Notes: generated by a model not told the origin, from the sequence alone. Shown: positions 1-6,689, numbered from the stretch's first letter. The stretch is DNA of 14,252 nt from Planctomycetota bacterium (GCA_013202185.1 JABMSA010000269.1:1-14252); one strand, 5' to 3'. Numbers and translations are program-made.

Positions 1-857
1 TGGGTATTACTATTATACCCGGCCATAGCTGATGTCCAAGGAGATTCGAGACGCATCAGACCAATCACGACTCCAACAAGCGTGTACAAATCTCTTTTCT
101 TAAACTTCTTGATCTCCGAGGTGACTCGGCGATTGAGTCCATCGAATTTTCGCCGGTTCGCCGCTACGGAGCTGCTAACTGGCCGGTCACCATAGCCGCT
201 GATGGGCTTTCGCCAGCCTAGCTTGAAGAGGCGACAAGGATTATCCTCCAATCCTATTATTTCTGCAACACGCTCACGTAGTATTTGTTCTGTCTTAATT
301 TCCTTCATCAAACACGGAACGTTCCTGCCTATGCCAGTGGTTTTCAAGAAATCGATCTTGGCAAAAGGTTCTTTCAGGGTGAGTATTATGTTGTTGTTTG
401 ATATATTGTGCAGGGGGCAGCTTAGCACACCCTTGAAGCCCGGATCTACCTGTGGTCCTGTTCCCAACAGCAACCCCTGATAAATAAGGTCGATGGACAA
501 GTTGAATCGGGCTGCGATGTAGTGCGGGAGGAGGAGGCGCTCCCACATTGCGACAATTACAATTGAGTTCGGCGGGATCCTTAGTGATGGGCTCTCCCGA
601 GTTAAGTAACGGTCCTGTCCTTCAAACCTATAATATGGCCCAAGGGTCAGTTCGTAGCTTGCCGGCTTCAACCGTTCGGACACAAACGGGTCGATCATGG
701 TTACGTGGTCGACATAGTACTTGATGCAGTCGGCGGCGAGCATCCCCTGCACTTCCGGATGTTCGTCGATCCAGAGCTCAGGTCGCAATTCAGATTGGTC
801 TGGTTCTCGTAACCAATCCTCGTCGGATGATGCCCGCTTACCAGGGTGGACTGTCAT
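1..857 (-). CDS. dCTP deaminase/dUTPase-fold protein, 3' end off the window
   Basis: An open frame of 285 codons without a stop runs off the left edge, so the C-terminus is missing. It starts at an ATG with AGGAG about 8 bases upstream and overlaps the end of the PurZ-like gene by 20 bases, so translation is probably coupled. Residues about 64-78 (KPASYELTLGPYYRF) and 138-151 (DPGFKGVLSCPLHN) match the two hallmark stretches of the trimeric dCTP deaminase/dUTPase fold (P-A-S-x-D-L-x-L-G and D-P-G-F-x-G). In Escherichia coli Dcd the catalytic Glu lies in L-E-F-Y-N; by manual alignment this protein has Pro148 there, and the R-S-S motif reads L-S-I. Deaminase activity is therefore doubtful, and nucleotide binding or sensing is possible. 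A C-terminal extension of about 100 residues contains a basic stretch followed by a short hydrophobic run (LYTLVGVVIGLM, 258-269), perhaps the start of a membrane helix. Several AUA codons cluster in the second half, unlike the neighbouring genes. Fold assignment is fairly secure; function is not. Confidence 0.8.
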   Translation of the reverse strand, partial: MTVHPGKRASSDEDWLREPDQSELRPELWIDEHPEVQGMLAADCIKYYVDHVTMIDPFVSERLKPASYELTLGPYYRFEGQDRYLTRESPSLRIPPNSIVIVAMWERLLLPHYIAARFNLSIDLIYQGLLLGTGPQVDPGFKGVLSCPLHNISNNNIILTLKEPFAKIDFLKTTGIGRNVPCLMKEIKTEQILRERVAEIIGLEDNPCRLFKLGWRKPISGYGDRPVSSSVAANRRKFDGLNRRVTSEIKKFKKRDLYTLVGVVIGLMRLESPWTSAMAGYNSNT

Positions 858-1962
858 TGAGTCTCTCCTCTTGGCAGTTGTGCGTGACAAGTTCCTCCTG
901 CCCTGAACCAGAGCATGGCTTTGTTACTGGCTCGGAATCGGTCAGCCATACTGCCTCTGAAGTTCTCGGGCCGGTACCCACAAGGTCAACCGAGACGGCT
1001 GTTTCTTTCTTGAGGAAGTTGATGAAAGAAACGGCCTTGTTCGTCAGGTCCGATGCGTTACTCAGTCCATGATTGCCATAGTCCAGCCGATCCAATCCCA
1101 TAATTGCCAACGCCGTCGGCCGATTGTATCGGCAGGCGGTTTTCACGGCATCAATATTGAACTGGGCAACGCGACGAAGGCGGTTCGTTACAGAAGTGTA
1201 CTCAGGAATTGAGCACGGTGCGCCGGAGATGCTCTGCACCTCCTCCCATGAAATTTCGTCCTGAAGTGGGCCGCTGTTTCCTCCCACGCGGATGGGAAAG
1301 GTCCGTATGACCATTATGATGGAATCGACCTGGCGAGGTGAGAGCCCGACTTCCGCAGCGAAGCCTGACGCGGTCGTGTCACGCGAAGTGACGAATGGGA
1401 AGTGCGGCCCGTGCAAGAGGGAAAGGCCGAACCCTTGCGTCCCCTCTACGATGACGTGGCCGCCATGATCGAGATGAGGATGCAAGATGGGCGCGACATC
1501 TTCAACTCGGACGCGCTGGCGCAGACGCTCGGAGGCTGACGCAAGCCTGACATCCGACCGCAGCGCGCGCTTGGCCAAGGCCGCGCCTGTGCCCGTGCAC
1601 GTGCTTGCGATCGTACTGCGGAGGTTCCCCTCTTCGAGTTTGTCCCTTTCAGTAATGAGTACCGCCCTGCAATCCACGACGATGCGCTCGCGGGGAATAT
1701 CCAGGGCTTCGACTTCCGAAAGCAGCACATCTTCGTCGATGGCACATCCTGCAGAAAGAAACAGCAGAGCCCCCGGATGGTCCGCAGCCGCCGGCACTTG
1801 GCGCAGGACCGTTTCCTCTCCTCTGACGGTCGTGGTATGGCCGGAGTTCGGCCCGCCACAACGGACGACCCAAGGCTCATCAAGGGTGCCTGCCGTTAAT
1901 GCAACAGTTTTTCCCTTTCCTTCTGAGCCGTATTGACCACCGACTACGATCGTGCAAGGCAT
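838..1962 (-). CDS. PurZ-like adenylosuccinate synthetase-family enzyme
   Basis: This 374-residue protein belongs to the family that joins aspartate to a 6-oxopurine nucleotide. PurA makes adenylosuccinate from IMP; phage PurZ uses dGMP on the route to 2-aminoadenine. Visible motifs are the N-terminal P-loop-like GSEGKGK (12-18), GGPNSGHT (37-44, with the catalytic-type His43), TGTG (123-126), EGTQG (173-177), FPFVTSRDTTASG (188-200) and TNRLRRVAQFN (259-269). Bacterial PurA has Asp13 in G-D-E-G-K-G; here the residue is Ser13, as reported for PurZ. The guanine-binding T-K-L-D motif of PurA reads M-G-L-D (288-291), which hints at a phosphate donor other than GTP. The length is below the roughly 430 of bacterial PurA and near the short archaeal and phage forms. 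I chose the second ATG because GAGGAG lies 6 bases before it but abuts the first ATG (1968). It is the first gene of an operon with the DCD-like gene. A housekeeping PurA cannot be fully excluded. Confidence 0.85.
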   Translation of the reverse strand: MPCTIVVGGQYGSEGKGKTVALTAGTLDEPWVVRCGGPNSGHTTTVRGEETVLRQVPAAADHPGALLFLSAGCAIDEDVLLSEVEALDIPRERIVVDCRAVLITERDKLEEGNLRSTIASTCTGTGAALAKRALRSDVRLASASERLRQRVRVEDVAPILHPHLDHGGHVIVEGTQGFGLSLLHGPHFPFVTSRDTTASGFAAEVGLSPRQVDSIIMVIRTFPIRVGGNSGPLQDEISWEEVQSISGAPCSIPEYTSVTNRLRRVAQFNIDAVKTACRYNRPTALAIMGLDRLDYGNHGLSNASDLTNKAVSFINFLKKETAVSVDLVGTGPRTSEAVWLTDSEPVTKPCSGSGQEELVTHNCQEERLNDSPPW

Positions 1963-1968
1963 CGCCAT

Positions 1969-1974
1969 CTCCTC
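1969..1974 (-). promoter_or_regulatory. Ribosome binding site deciding the PurZ-like start
   Basis: GAGGAG on the minus strand lies directly against the ATG at 1968 but exactly 6 bases before the ATG at 1962. The second ATG is therefore the more likely start. Confidence 0.7.
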
Positions 1975-2086
1975 AACACAAGGTCCTGTTGGTTTTCAGC
2001 GCGCAGATCAGGTACCGCGGCATAGGAAACATGCTCTCGTACAACTTGTATCGTCGTCAAGCGACCACCTCTTGAGTGGCGGGAGT

Positions 2087-2115
2087 ATTATAGGCTGGCG
2101 GGGAGCCTTTTTCAA
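2087..2115 (-). promoter_or_regulatory. Sigma-70 promoter for the PurZ-like/DCD-like operon
   Basis: On the minus strand, TTGAAA (2115-2110) and TATAAT (2092-2087) are separated by 17 bases, giving 5/6 and 6/6 matches to consensus. Transcription would start near 2080, leaving a leader of about 118 bases before the ATG at 1962. The leader contains the palindrome TACAACTTGTA (2040-2050), a possible operator. No known riboswitch was recognised in it. Confidence 0.7.
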
Positions 2116-2167
2116 GACAGTTTCAGGGCAATACCTCAATCCCTCTTCTCCGCGCTCTCCGCCTGGC

Positions 2168-2183
2168 CGCCAAAGCCTTGGCG
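2168..2183. repeat. Short perfect hairpin in the divergent intergenic region
   Basis: CGCCAA-AGCC-TTGGCG forms a perfect 6-base-pair stem with a 4-base loop between the two divergent promoters. No T-run follows on either strand, so it is not a standard terminator. Its role is unknown. Confidence 0.35.
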
Positions 2184-2228
2184 ACGGCGGCTGCGCTCCC
2201 CGGTCAGTTCTCTTCATCCTTTTGCCTT

Positions 2229-2257
2229 TTTACTTTCGTCTTTACATGTGCTACAAT
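2229..2257 (+). promoter_or_regulatory. Sigma-70 promoter for the HEAT-repeat gene
   Basis: TTTACT (2229-2234) and TACAAT (2252-2257) are 17 bases apart, matching consensus at 4/6 and 5/6. Transcription would start near 2264. This rules out the upstream in-frame GTG (2248) and ATG (2260) as starts and leaves the ATG at 2293 with a leader of about 29 bases. Confidence 0.6.
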
Positions 2258-2264
2258 ACATGTA
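2243..2264. promoter_or_regulatory. Operator-like dyad over the -10 box of the HEAT-repeat gene
   Basis: TACATGT (2243-2249) and ACATGTA (2258-2264) form a perfect 7-base inverted repeat around an 8-base centre that contains the -10 hexamer TACAAT. Inverted repeats placed over a promoter like this are typical repressor sites. The regulator is unknown; the helix-turn-helix-like N-terminus of the gene product makes self-regulation possible but unproven. Confidence 0.5.
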
Positions 2265-2292
2265 CGCGTCGTTGCGCGCGAAGGATTGTTAT

Positions 2293-4896
2293 ATGGTTGA
2301 AGGCGTCAGATTGTCGCAGGATGAAATCGTGGACCGGTTCGGCGTGAGCCGGCGGGTAGCAGTTAGGGTGCGCGCTCTCTTGGCAAGGGGCATGGGCGTG
2401 AGCGGAACGGTGCTGGAAATGGAACGCCCGGGGACGCCAACCGAGGGGCTGCTGCTGATGCCGGAGCTGCTGGACGGTGCGGAAGGTCTGACATCAGAAG
2501 CCTTTACACGAATTGCGGGCGCCGGGCCGACGGATGGCGAGGAGCTGGCGCTCGTGGCAAATGACGATGGCTCGAGGGTGATTGCACTGGCTGAGGAGGT
2601 GGACGCGGGCCAGGCACAGGTGGCGAGACGGTCTGATGCGGCGCCGATGCTTTTGTCGTCGGTGGCCACGGGCCTGACGGTGATCGGCGAGGAGGAGGCC
2701 CGGAAGCTTTTCACGCCGGAAGAGGTGAGCCGCCTGAAGATGATTATTCTGACGTCGGCGGATCCGGCGGCGAAGATAGAGGCTGTGCGACGGCTGGCTC
2801 TGTCGACCTTGAATGCGGCGGATAAGGGGATTGTGCTGATTCATGCTCTGGCCGATGCCGATGCGGCGGTGCGGGTGGAGGCGGCGGAAGCGCTTGCGGC
2901 GCTTGGACTTACGCCGGGGATTGCGTCGGCCGCGAGGTCGCTGGGCGAAGGGAATTTGAATCAGCGGATTCGCGCGGCTGAGCGGATGGGGGCGCTGGCT
3001 GAGAAGGTGTCGGAATCGGAGATTGGGGTGGTTCTGACGATGCTGGCGGGCGCGATCAATAACGAGGAATCGACGGAGGTGAAGACGGTTCTGATTCGGT
3101 CGTTCAGGGGTGCGTGCGGGGTTGTTGCCCGGAGCCGGGGGTATGTGGGCGAGGTGCTGAGGCTGCTGGTGCGGCAGCTCGAGGGTGCCCCGGAGCTGCT
3201 TTATCGGCCTGTGCGTGAGATTCTGGGCGAGATCGGGCGGCTGGCGCCCGGGGCGATGACTGATTTGATCGTCGAGGAGATGTCGAATATCACTGCGCGG
3301 GAGTTGCGGTGGCTGCTTTACGGGGTGCTGGCGATGTTTGATGTGCCGGAAGGCCGGCGGACGGATCTGGCAAGGCTGGGTGTGGCGGATTTGGCGGGCA
3401 GCGATACGCCCGAGGAGGATTGCAAGGGGATCGGCGGAATGCTCTGTGGCTGGGGCCCGGTGGCGGTGCAGCCGCTGCTCGAGGCGCTGCCGATGGCTGA
3501 GGATGCGCAGAAAATGTATATGGCGCGGTTGCTCGATGAGATCGTGTGCCGCCGGGGAGGCGAGGATGCGGCGGAACGCGCGGGCGAGGCGATGCTCGAT
3601 CTGCTGAGGGTCTCGAGCAAACACGTGCGTCTGCCTGTTCTCGAGATGGGCTTAATCACTCATGAAACATTATCGGACGGGCTAAAAACGCGAATCGCTA
3701 GTGAACTGCTGGCCAATACAGGCGATTTTGCGAATCCGCGCGTTGGGGATGTGATTGAAGCGGCGGCGGCCAGGCTGGGCGAGGCGGCTCTCGTGGCTGC
3801 GGAGCGGGTGCTGCGCGAGGAGGAGGACGACGCCAGGCGGGAGGTGGCGTGCCGCGTTTTATGTGCAATTGTGGAGCGCCACGAGGATGCCGTACGCAAG
3901 GCGAAACTTGCACGCGAGATGCTCGATTTGTGCTTACAAGTGTGGTACGACAGCAATAAGGATGCTGCATACCTGGCGCAGGCGATAGGCCTTATGTGTG
4001 CGTTGAGCGCCCTGAGTGCGCCAGAATTGTGCCACATTGTTGCCGAATTGAGGACGGTGGCATTTGAGACGGCGGATCCGGTGGGTGTTTTGCGGGGGCT
4101 GGGACACGTGGGAGCTTCGAGAAACCTCGATGTGGCCTTGAGATTTGATATTGCGGAGACGTTCTTCAGGCTGCTGGATACGAGCCTTCCGGAGGTGACC
4201 GAGACGACGCTGGCGTCGGCGACGAACGACGAGGACGAAGTTCATTATTTTGGCGGTGGGGTTGCCGCATATACGGAAATGATCCCGGCGTGCCTGGCCG
4301 GGCTGACCGAAATGCACGTTGTCGGCATCACTGCCACATTGAAGACGAAAATCAGGCGCTTTCTGCTCGACAAATGGCGCGAAACTGCATCATGGCGCAC
4401 GATCTGGCCGCCTGAGGCCCTCGAAATGCTGCTGGGCTCGCTGTCGCGGATTGCACGGGAAGCTGCGACTGACTCCGAGTGCGCTGTCGAGATTATTGAG
4501 GCCCTGAGCGGATATCTGGATTCCGTTGGCGTCGTGAGGGAGCTGGGGAAGATGTTTTTGTTGCACCGGTCATCGGCAGGCGTGGGTGTGGCCGCGTGCG
4601 AGGTAGGCGAGGAGCTTCTGCGGCGGGCTAAGTCGTTGTCTGGTGAGGAGATAGGTGTGGCTCTGACGACGGTTTCGGTGATTGCGGCGCGTACGGGTCT
4701 AGGCAAGGATCCTGCCAAGGCGCGGGGATTGCGCGAGCGCGCGGTGCGTGTGCTGTATGCGGGGGTGAAGGCTGATCTGCCAGAAGCCGTTGCTGGGCTT
4801 GACAATCTCAAGGACTGCCCTGCCCTGCCGGCGGCGACACGCGACGAGATTCGACTGCGTTTGGAGATTATTTCGGGGAGCGAGGAAGGGGTATAA
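2293..4896 (+). CDS. HEAT-repeat protein with N-terminal HTH-like segment
   Basis: The 867-residue product has no signal peptide and no membrane segments, so it is probably cytoplasmic. Residues about 7-30 (LSQDEIVDRFGVSRRVAVRVRALL) look like a helix-turn-helix. From about residue 150 to the end it is a long alpha-solenoid of HEAT-type repeats; the clearest repeat is at about 155-206, where helices of Ala, Val, Leu, Glu and Arg alternate with D-P-A or D-A-D turns. Such solenoids are protein- or nucleic-acid-binding scaffolds and no enzyme motif is visible. AAGGA lies 7 bases before the chosen ATG, and the promoter start point falls after the earlier in-frame GTG and ATG codons. The gene is divergent from the PurZ-like operon and convergent with parB, whose stop lies only 18 bases away. 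Function is unknown; a DNA-associated or regulatory role is inference from the HTH-like segment. Confidence 0.85.
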   Translation: MVEGVRLSQDEIVDRFGVSRRVAVRVRALLARGMGVSGTVLEMERPGTPTEGLLLMPELLDGAEGLTSEAFTRIAGAGPTDGEELALVANDDGSRVIALAEEVDAGQAQVARRSDAAPMLLSSVATGLTVIGEEEARKLFTPEEVSRLKMIILTSADPAAKIEAVRRLALSTLNAADKGIVLIHALADADAAVRVEAAEALAALGLTPGIASAARSLGEGNLNQRIRAAERMGALAEKVSESEIGVVLTMLAGAINNEESTEVKTVLIRSFRGACGVVARSRGYVGEVLRLLVRQLEGAPELLYRPVREILGEIGRLAPGAMTDLIVEEMSNITARELRWLLYGVLAMFDVPEGRRTDLARLGVADLAGSDTPEEDCKGIGGMLCGWGPVAVQPLLEALPMAEDAQKMYMARLLDEIVCRRGGEDAAERAGEAMLDLLRVSSKHVRLPVLEMGLITHETLSDGLKTRIASELLANTGDFANPRVGDVIEAAAARLGEAALVAAERVLREEEDDARREVACRVLCAIVERHEDAVRKAKLAREMLDLCLQVWYDSNKDAAYLAQAIGLMCALSALSAPELCHIVAELRTVAFETADPVGVLRGLGHVGASRNLDVALRFDIAETFFRLLDTSLPEVTETTLASATNDEDEVHYFGGGVAAYTEMIPACLAGLTEMHVVGITATLKTKIRRFLLDKWRETASWRTIWPPEALEMLLGSLSRIAREAATDSECAVEIIEALSGYLDSVGVVRELGKMFLLHRSSAGVGVAACEVGEELLRRAKSLSGEEIGVALTTVSVIAARTGLGKDPAKARGLRERAVRVLYAGVKADLPEAVAGLDNLKDCPALPAATRDEIRLRLEIISGSEEGV

Positions 4897-4914
4897 CGGG
4901 CGTTTACAGGGGCT

Positions 4915-5766
4915 TCATGTCAGTTTGTTCAGCACCCTGTCGAAATCATCCGAACTGAAGAAGTCGATAATAATCTTACCCCGTCCTCGATTATCAATAA
5001 TGGTGACGCGTGTTCCGAGTGCCATCCGCATGCGGTTTTCGAGATCGCGGATGTGCGGCGGCTTTGGTGTTTCCGCCAAGGCGCCGCGTTCACCTTCAGG
5101 TTTCTGATACTGGGAAACGTATTTCTCAACATGCCTGACGGAGAGCTGCTCTTTTTGTATGCGCAGGGCGAGCCGACGTTGCTCCTGAACATCGTTCAGG
5201 CCGAGTATGGCTCGTGCGTGGCCCATGCTGATTGTTCCACGTGAAACCATCTGCTGAATATCTTGGGGGAGTTCGAGGAGACGCAACATATTAGCCACAG
5301 AGGATCGTTTCATACCAAGTTTTGTGGCCGCCTGATCCTGCGTGAGGGTAAATCGGTCGATGAGTTCTTTGTAAGCGCGGGCCTTTTCTATGGGATTGAG
5401 GTCTTGTCGCTGTATGTTTTCGATCAGGGCGAGTTCAAGTGATTGTGCGTCGTCGACATCACGCAGAATTGCGGGGATGTGTTCCATGTTGAGCCGTTGT
5501 GCGGCTCGCCAGCGTCGTTCGCCTGCAATGAGTTCGTAATTTTCGGCGTCGCGTCTGACGATTATCGGTTGTATGATCCCGTTGGCGGCGATGGAGTCCA
5601 TTAGTTCCCCGAGTGCTTCATCGTCGAAGTCTTGCCGTGGCTGCAGTTTACTGGGATGAATCTCCGAGACGCGAAGCTGAAGCACGGCCTGCTGATCGCT
5701 GGGAGGTTGGAGGTTCTCCTTCGAAAGGAGGAAGTCCAAACCCCTGCCCAGTTTACCTTTAGCCAT
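4915..5766 (-). CDS. parB: Chromosome partitioning protein ParB (Spo0J/Noc family)
   Basis: ParB binds parS near the replication origin, loads as a CTP-dependent clamp, spreads, and stimulates ParA ATPase. The 283-residue protein starts MAKGKLGRGLDFLL, the usual ParA-contacting N-terminus. It carries the CTP-binding motifs GERRWRA (82-88) and ENIQR (116-120), and a helix-turn-helix at about 142-162 (TQDQAATKLGMKRSSVANML) for parS recognition. A C-terminal dimerisation region follows (NRGRGKIIIDFFSSDDFDRVL). An in-frame ATG lies 27 codons earlier, but the chosen start has the family N-terminus and AAAGGAGG 9 bases upstream. It overlaps parA by 8 bases, so the two are co-transcribed and probably translationally coupled. 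One parS site lies inside this gene. Confidence 0.95.
   Translation of the reverse strand: MAKGKLGRGLDFLLSKENLQPPSDQQAVLQLRVSEIHPSKLQPRQDFDDEALGELMDSIAANGIIQPIIVRRDAENYELIAGERRWRAAQRLNMEHIPAILRDVDDAQSLELALIENIQRQDLNPIEKARAYKELIDRFTLTQDQAATKLGMKRSSVANMLRLLELPQDIQQMVSRGTISMGHARAILGLNDVQEQRRLALRIQKEQLSVRHVEKYVSQYQKPEGERGALAETPKPPHIRDLENRMRMALGTRVTIIDNRGRGKIIIDFFSSDDFDRVLNKLT
5233..5248. other. parS: parS site inside parB
   Basis: TGTTCCACGTGAAACC matches the bacterial consensus TGTTNCACGTGAAACA at 15 of 16 positions; only the last base differs. It lies within the parB coding sequence, as seen in several bacteria. It is a ParB loading site that nucleates the partition complex. Confidence 0.85.
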
Positions 5767-6514
5767 CCTTGAGGACCTCCTTTGCAAGTTCGAGGTAAGC
5801 TCTCGCCCCTCGAGATCGGTGGTCGTAATCGAATATTGCTTGCCCATGGCTGGGCGCTTCGGCCAGGGCCACGTTTCTGGGTATCGCTGTTTCGTAGACC
5901 AGGTCGTCGAAATGTGCTCTTACTTCTTCCGCCACTTCGTTCGAAAATGCTGACGGCTCGTACATTGTCAAGAGGATGCCCTCGACCTCGAGGTGGGGGT
6001 TGAAGTTGCTTTTTGCTGATCTGATGCGAGAAAGTATCTGCGCGAGCCCTTCCATTGCGTAGTATTCGCACTGAATCGGAACCAGAACGGAGTCGCAGCA
6101 GCTCAGTGCATTAGCGGGGAAAAACCCAACGGAAGGGGGACAGTCCACAATGACGTAGTCATAAAGTGTTGTCAGTTCGGGCTTTGACGCTTTGAGCCGC
6201 AACACATTATCTGCGGTAACAGCGTGCTTGGGCTGTGCATCTGCCAATCTTGGCCCCGAGGGAACTATGTCCAGCCCTTTGCACTGCGTATGTACGATGG
6301 CGTCGGTCGCGCGGTGTGGGTTTGATAGCAGAAGATATGCTCCGTTGTGAGGCTTTTTTTCGATGCCAAGTCCAGTAGTGGCATTGCCTTGAGGGTCCAG
6401 ATCAATGAGCAGGCAGGTGCGGCGTGTCAGGGCGATCGACGCACACAAATTGACGGCAGTGGTTGTTTTTCCCACCCCGCCCTTTTGATTGGCCACTGCA
6501 ATGTACCTTGCCAT
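5759..6514 (-). CDS. parA: Chromosome partitioning ATPase ParA (Soj)
   Basis: ParA is a deviant Walker ATPase that binds DNA as an ATP dimer and drives separation of ParB-parS complexes; in some bacteria it also controls DnaA. The 251-residue protein has the deviant Walker A KGGVGKTT (11-18) with its signature Lys11, the Walker A' stretch IDLDPQGNAT (37-46) and Walker B YVIVDCPPS (120-128). The length fits chromosomal Soj proteins that lack the N-terminal HTH of plasmid ParA, so this is the chromosomal type. The ATG has GGAG 8 bases upstream. It is the first gene of the parA-parB operon, and a parS site sits on its promoter. Confidence 0.95.
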   Translation of the reverse strand: MARYIAVANQKGGVGKTTTAVNLCASIALTRRTCLLIDLDPQGNATTGLGIEKKPHNGAYLLLSNPHRATDAIVHTQCKGLDIVPSGPRLADAQPKHAVTADNVLRLKASKPELTTLYDYVIVDCPPSVGFFPANALSCCDSVLVPIQCEYYAMEGLAQILSRIRSAKSNFNPHLEVEGILLTMYEPSAFSNEVAEEVRAHFDDLVYETAIPRNVALAEAPSHGQAIFDYDHRSRGARAYLELAKEVLKDG

Positions 6515-6538
6515 GCCAATTGCTCCGCCGCTGGGGTA

Positions 6539-6554
6539 CGTTTCACGTGAAACA
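6539..6554. other. parS: parS site in the parA promoter
   Basis: CGTTTCACGTGAAACA matches the consensus TGTTNCACGTGAAACA at 15 of 16 positions; only the first base differs. It ends 25 bases upstream of the parA ATG and starts one base after the -10 hexamer, so it covers the expected transcription start. Confidence 0.9.
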
Positions 6555-6555
6555 C

Positions 6556-6584
6556 ATTATACCGGCACGGTAGCAAAGAATAAA
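6556..6584 (-). promoter_or_regulatory. Promoter for parA-parB
   Basis: On the minus strand a perfect TATAAT (6561-6556) has a weak -35 match, TTTATT (6584-6579), 17 bases upstream. The predicted start, near 6549, falls inside parS. ParB bound there could repress its own operon. Confidence 0.55.
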
Positions 6585-6660
6585 CGAGAAAACTGAGAAG
6601 GAATCCTGCGCTTTTAGTCGGTCGAGCGCGTCTTGAATATAGAAGAGTTGGTTTTTGCCG

Positions 6661-6689
6661 TTGCACTCATCGGGGAGTTTTGGTATACT
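6661..6689 (+). promoter_or_regulatory. Extended -10 promoter for the ABC-2 permease gene
   Basis: TTGCAC (6661-6666) and TATACT (6684-6689) are 17 bases apart, and TGG directly before the -10 box gives an extended -10. Transcription would start near 6696. That removes the upstream in-frame TTG at 6633 as a start codon. Confidence 0.65.

Noticed and set aside
202..480. Small plus-strand frame in the left edge region
   Set aside because: The minus strand here encodes the DCD-like protein without a stop through the edge, with fold motifs in frame.
2494..3624. 376-codon minus-strand frame inside the HEAT-repeat gene
   Set aside because: The product is a low-complexity Arg/His/Pro-rich sequence typical of a GC-rich shadow frame. 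The plus-strand solenoid has a promoter and ribosome binding site.
4897..4914. Terminator between the convergent HEAT-repeat gene and parB
   Set aside because: Only 18 bases separate the two stops and no stem-loop with a T-run is seen; the transcripts probably overlap.
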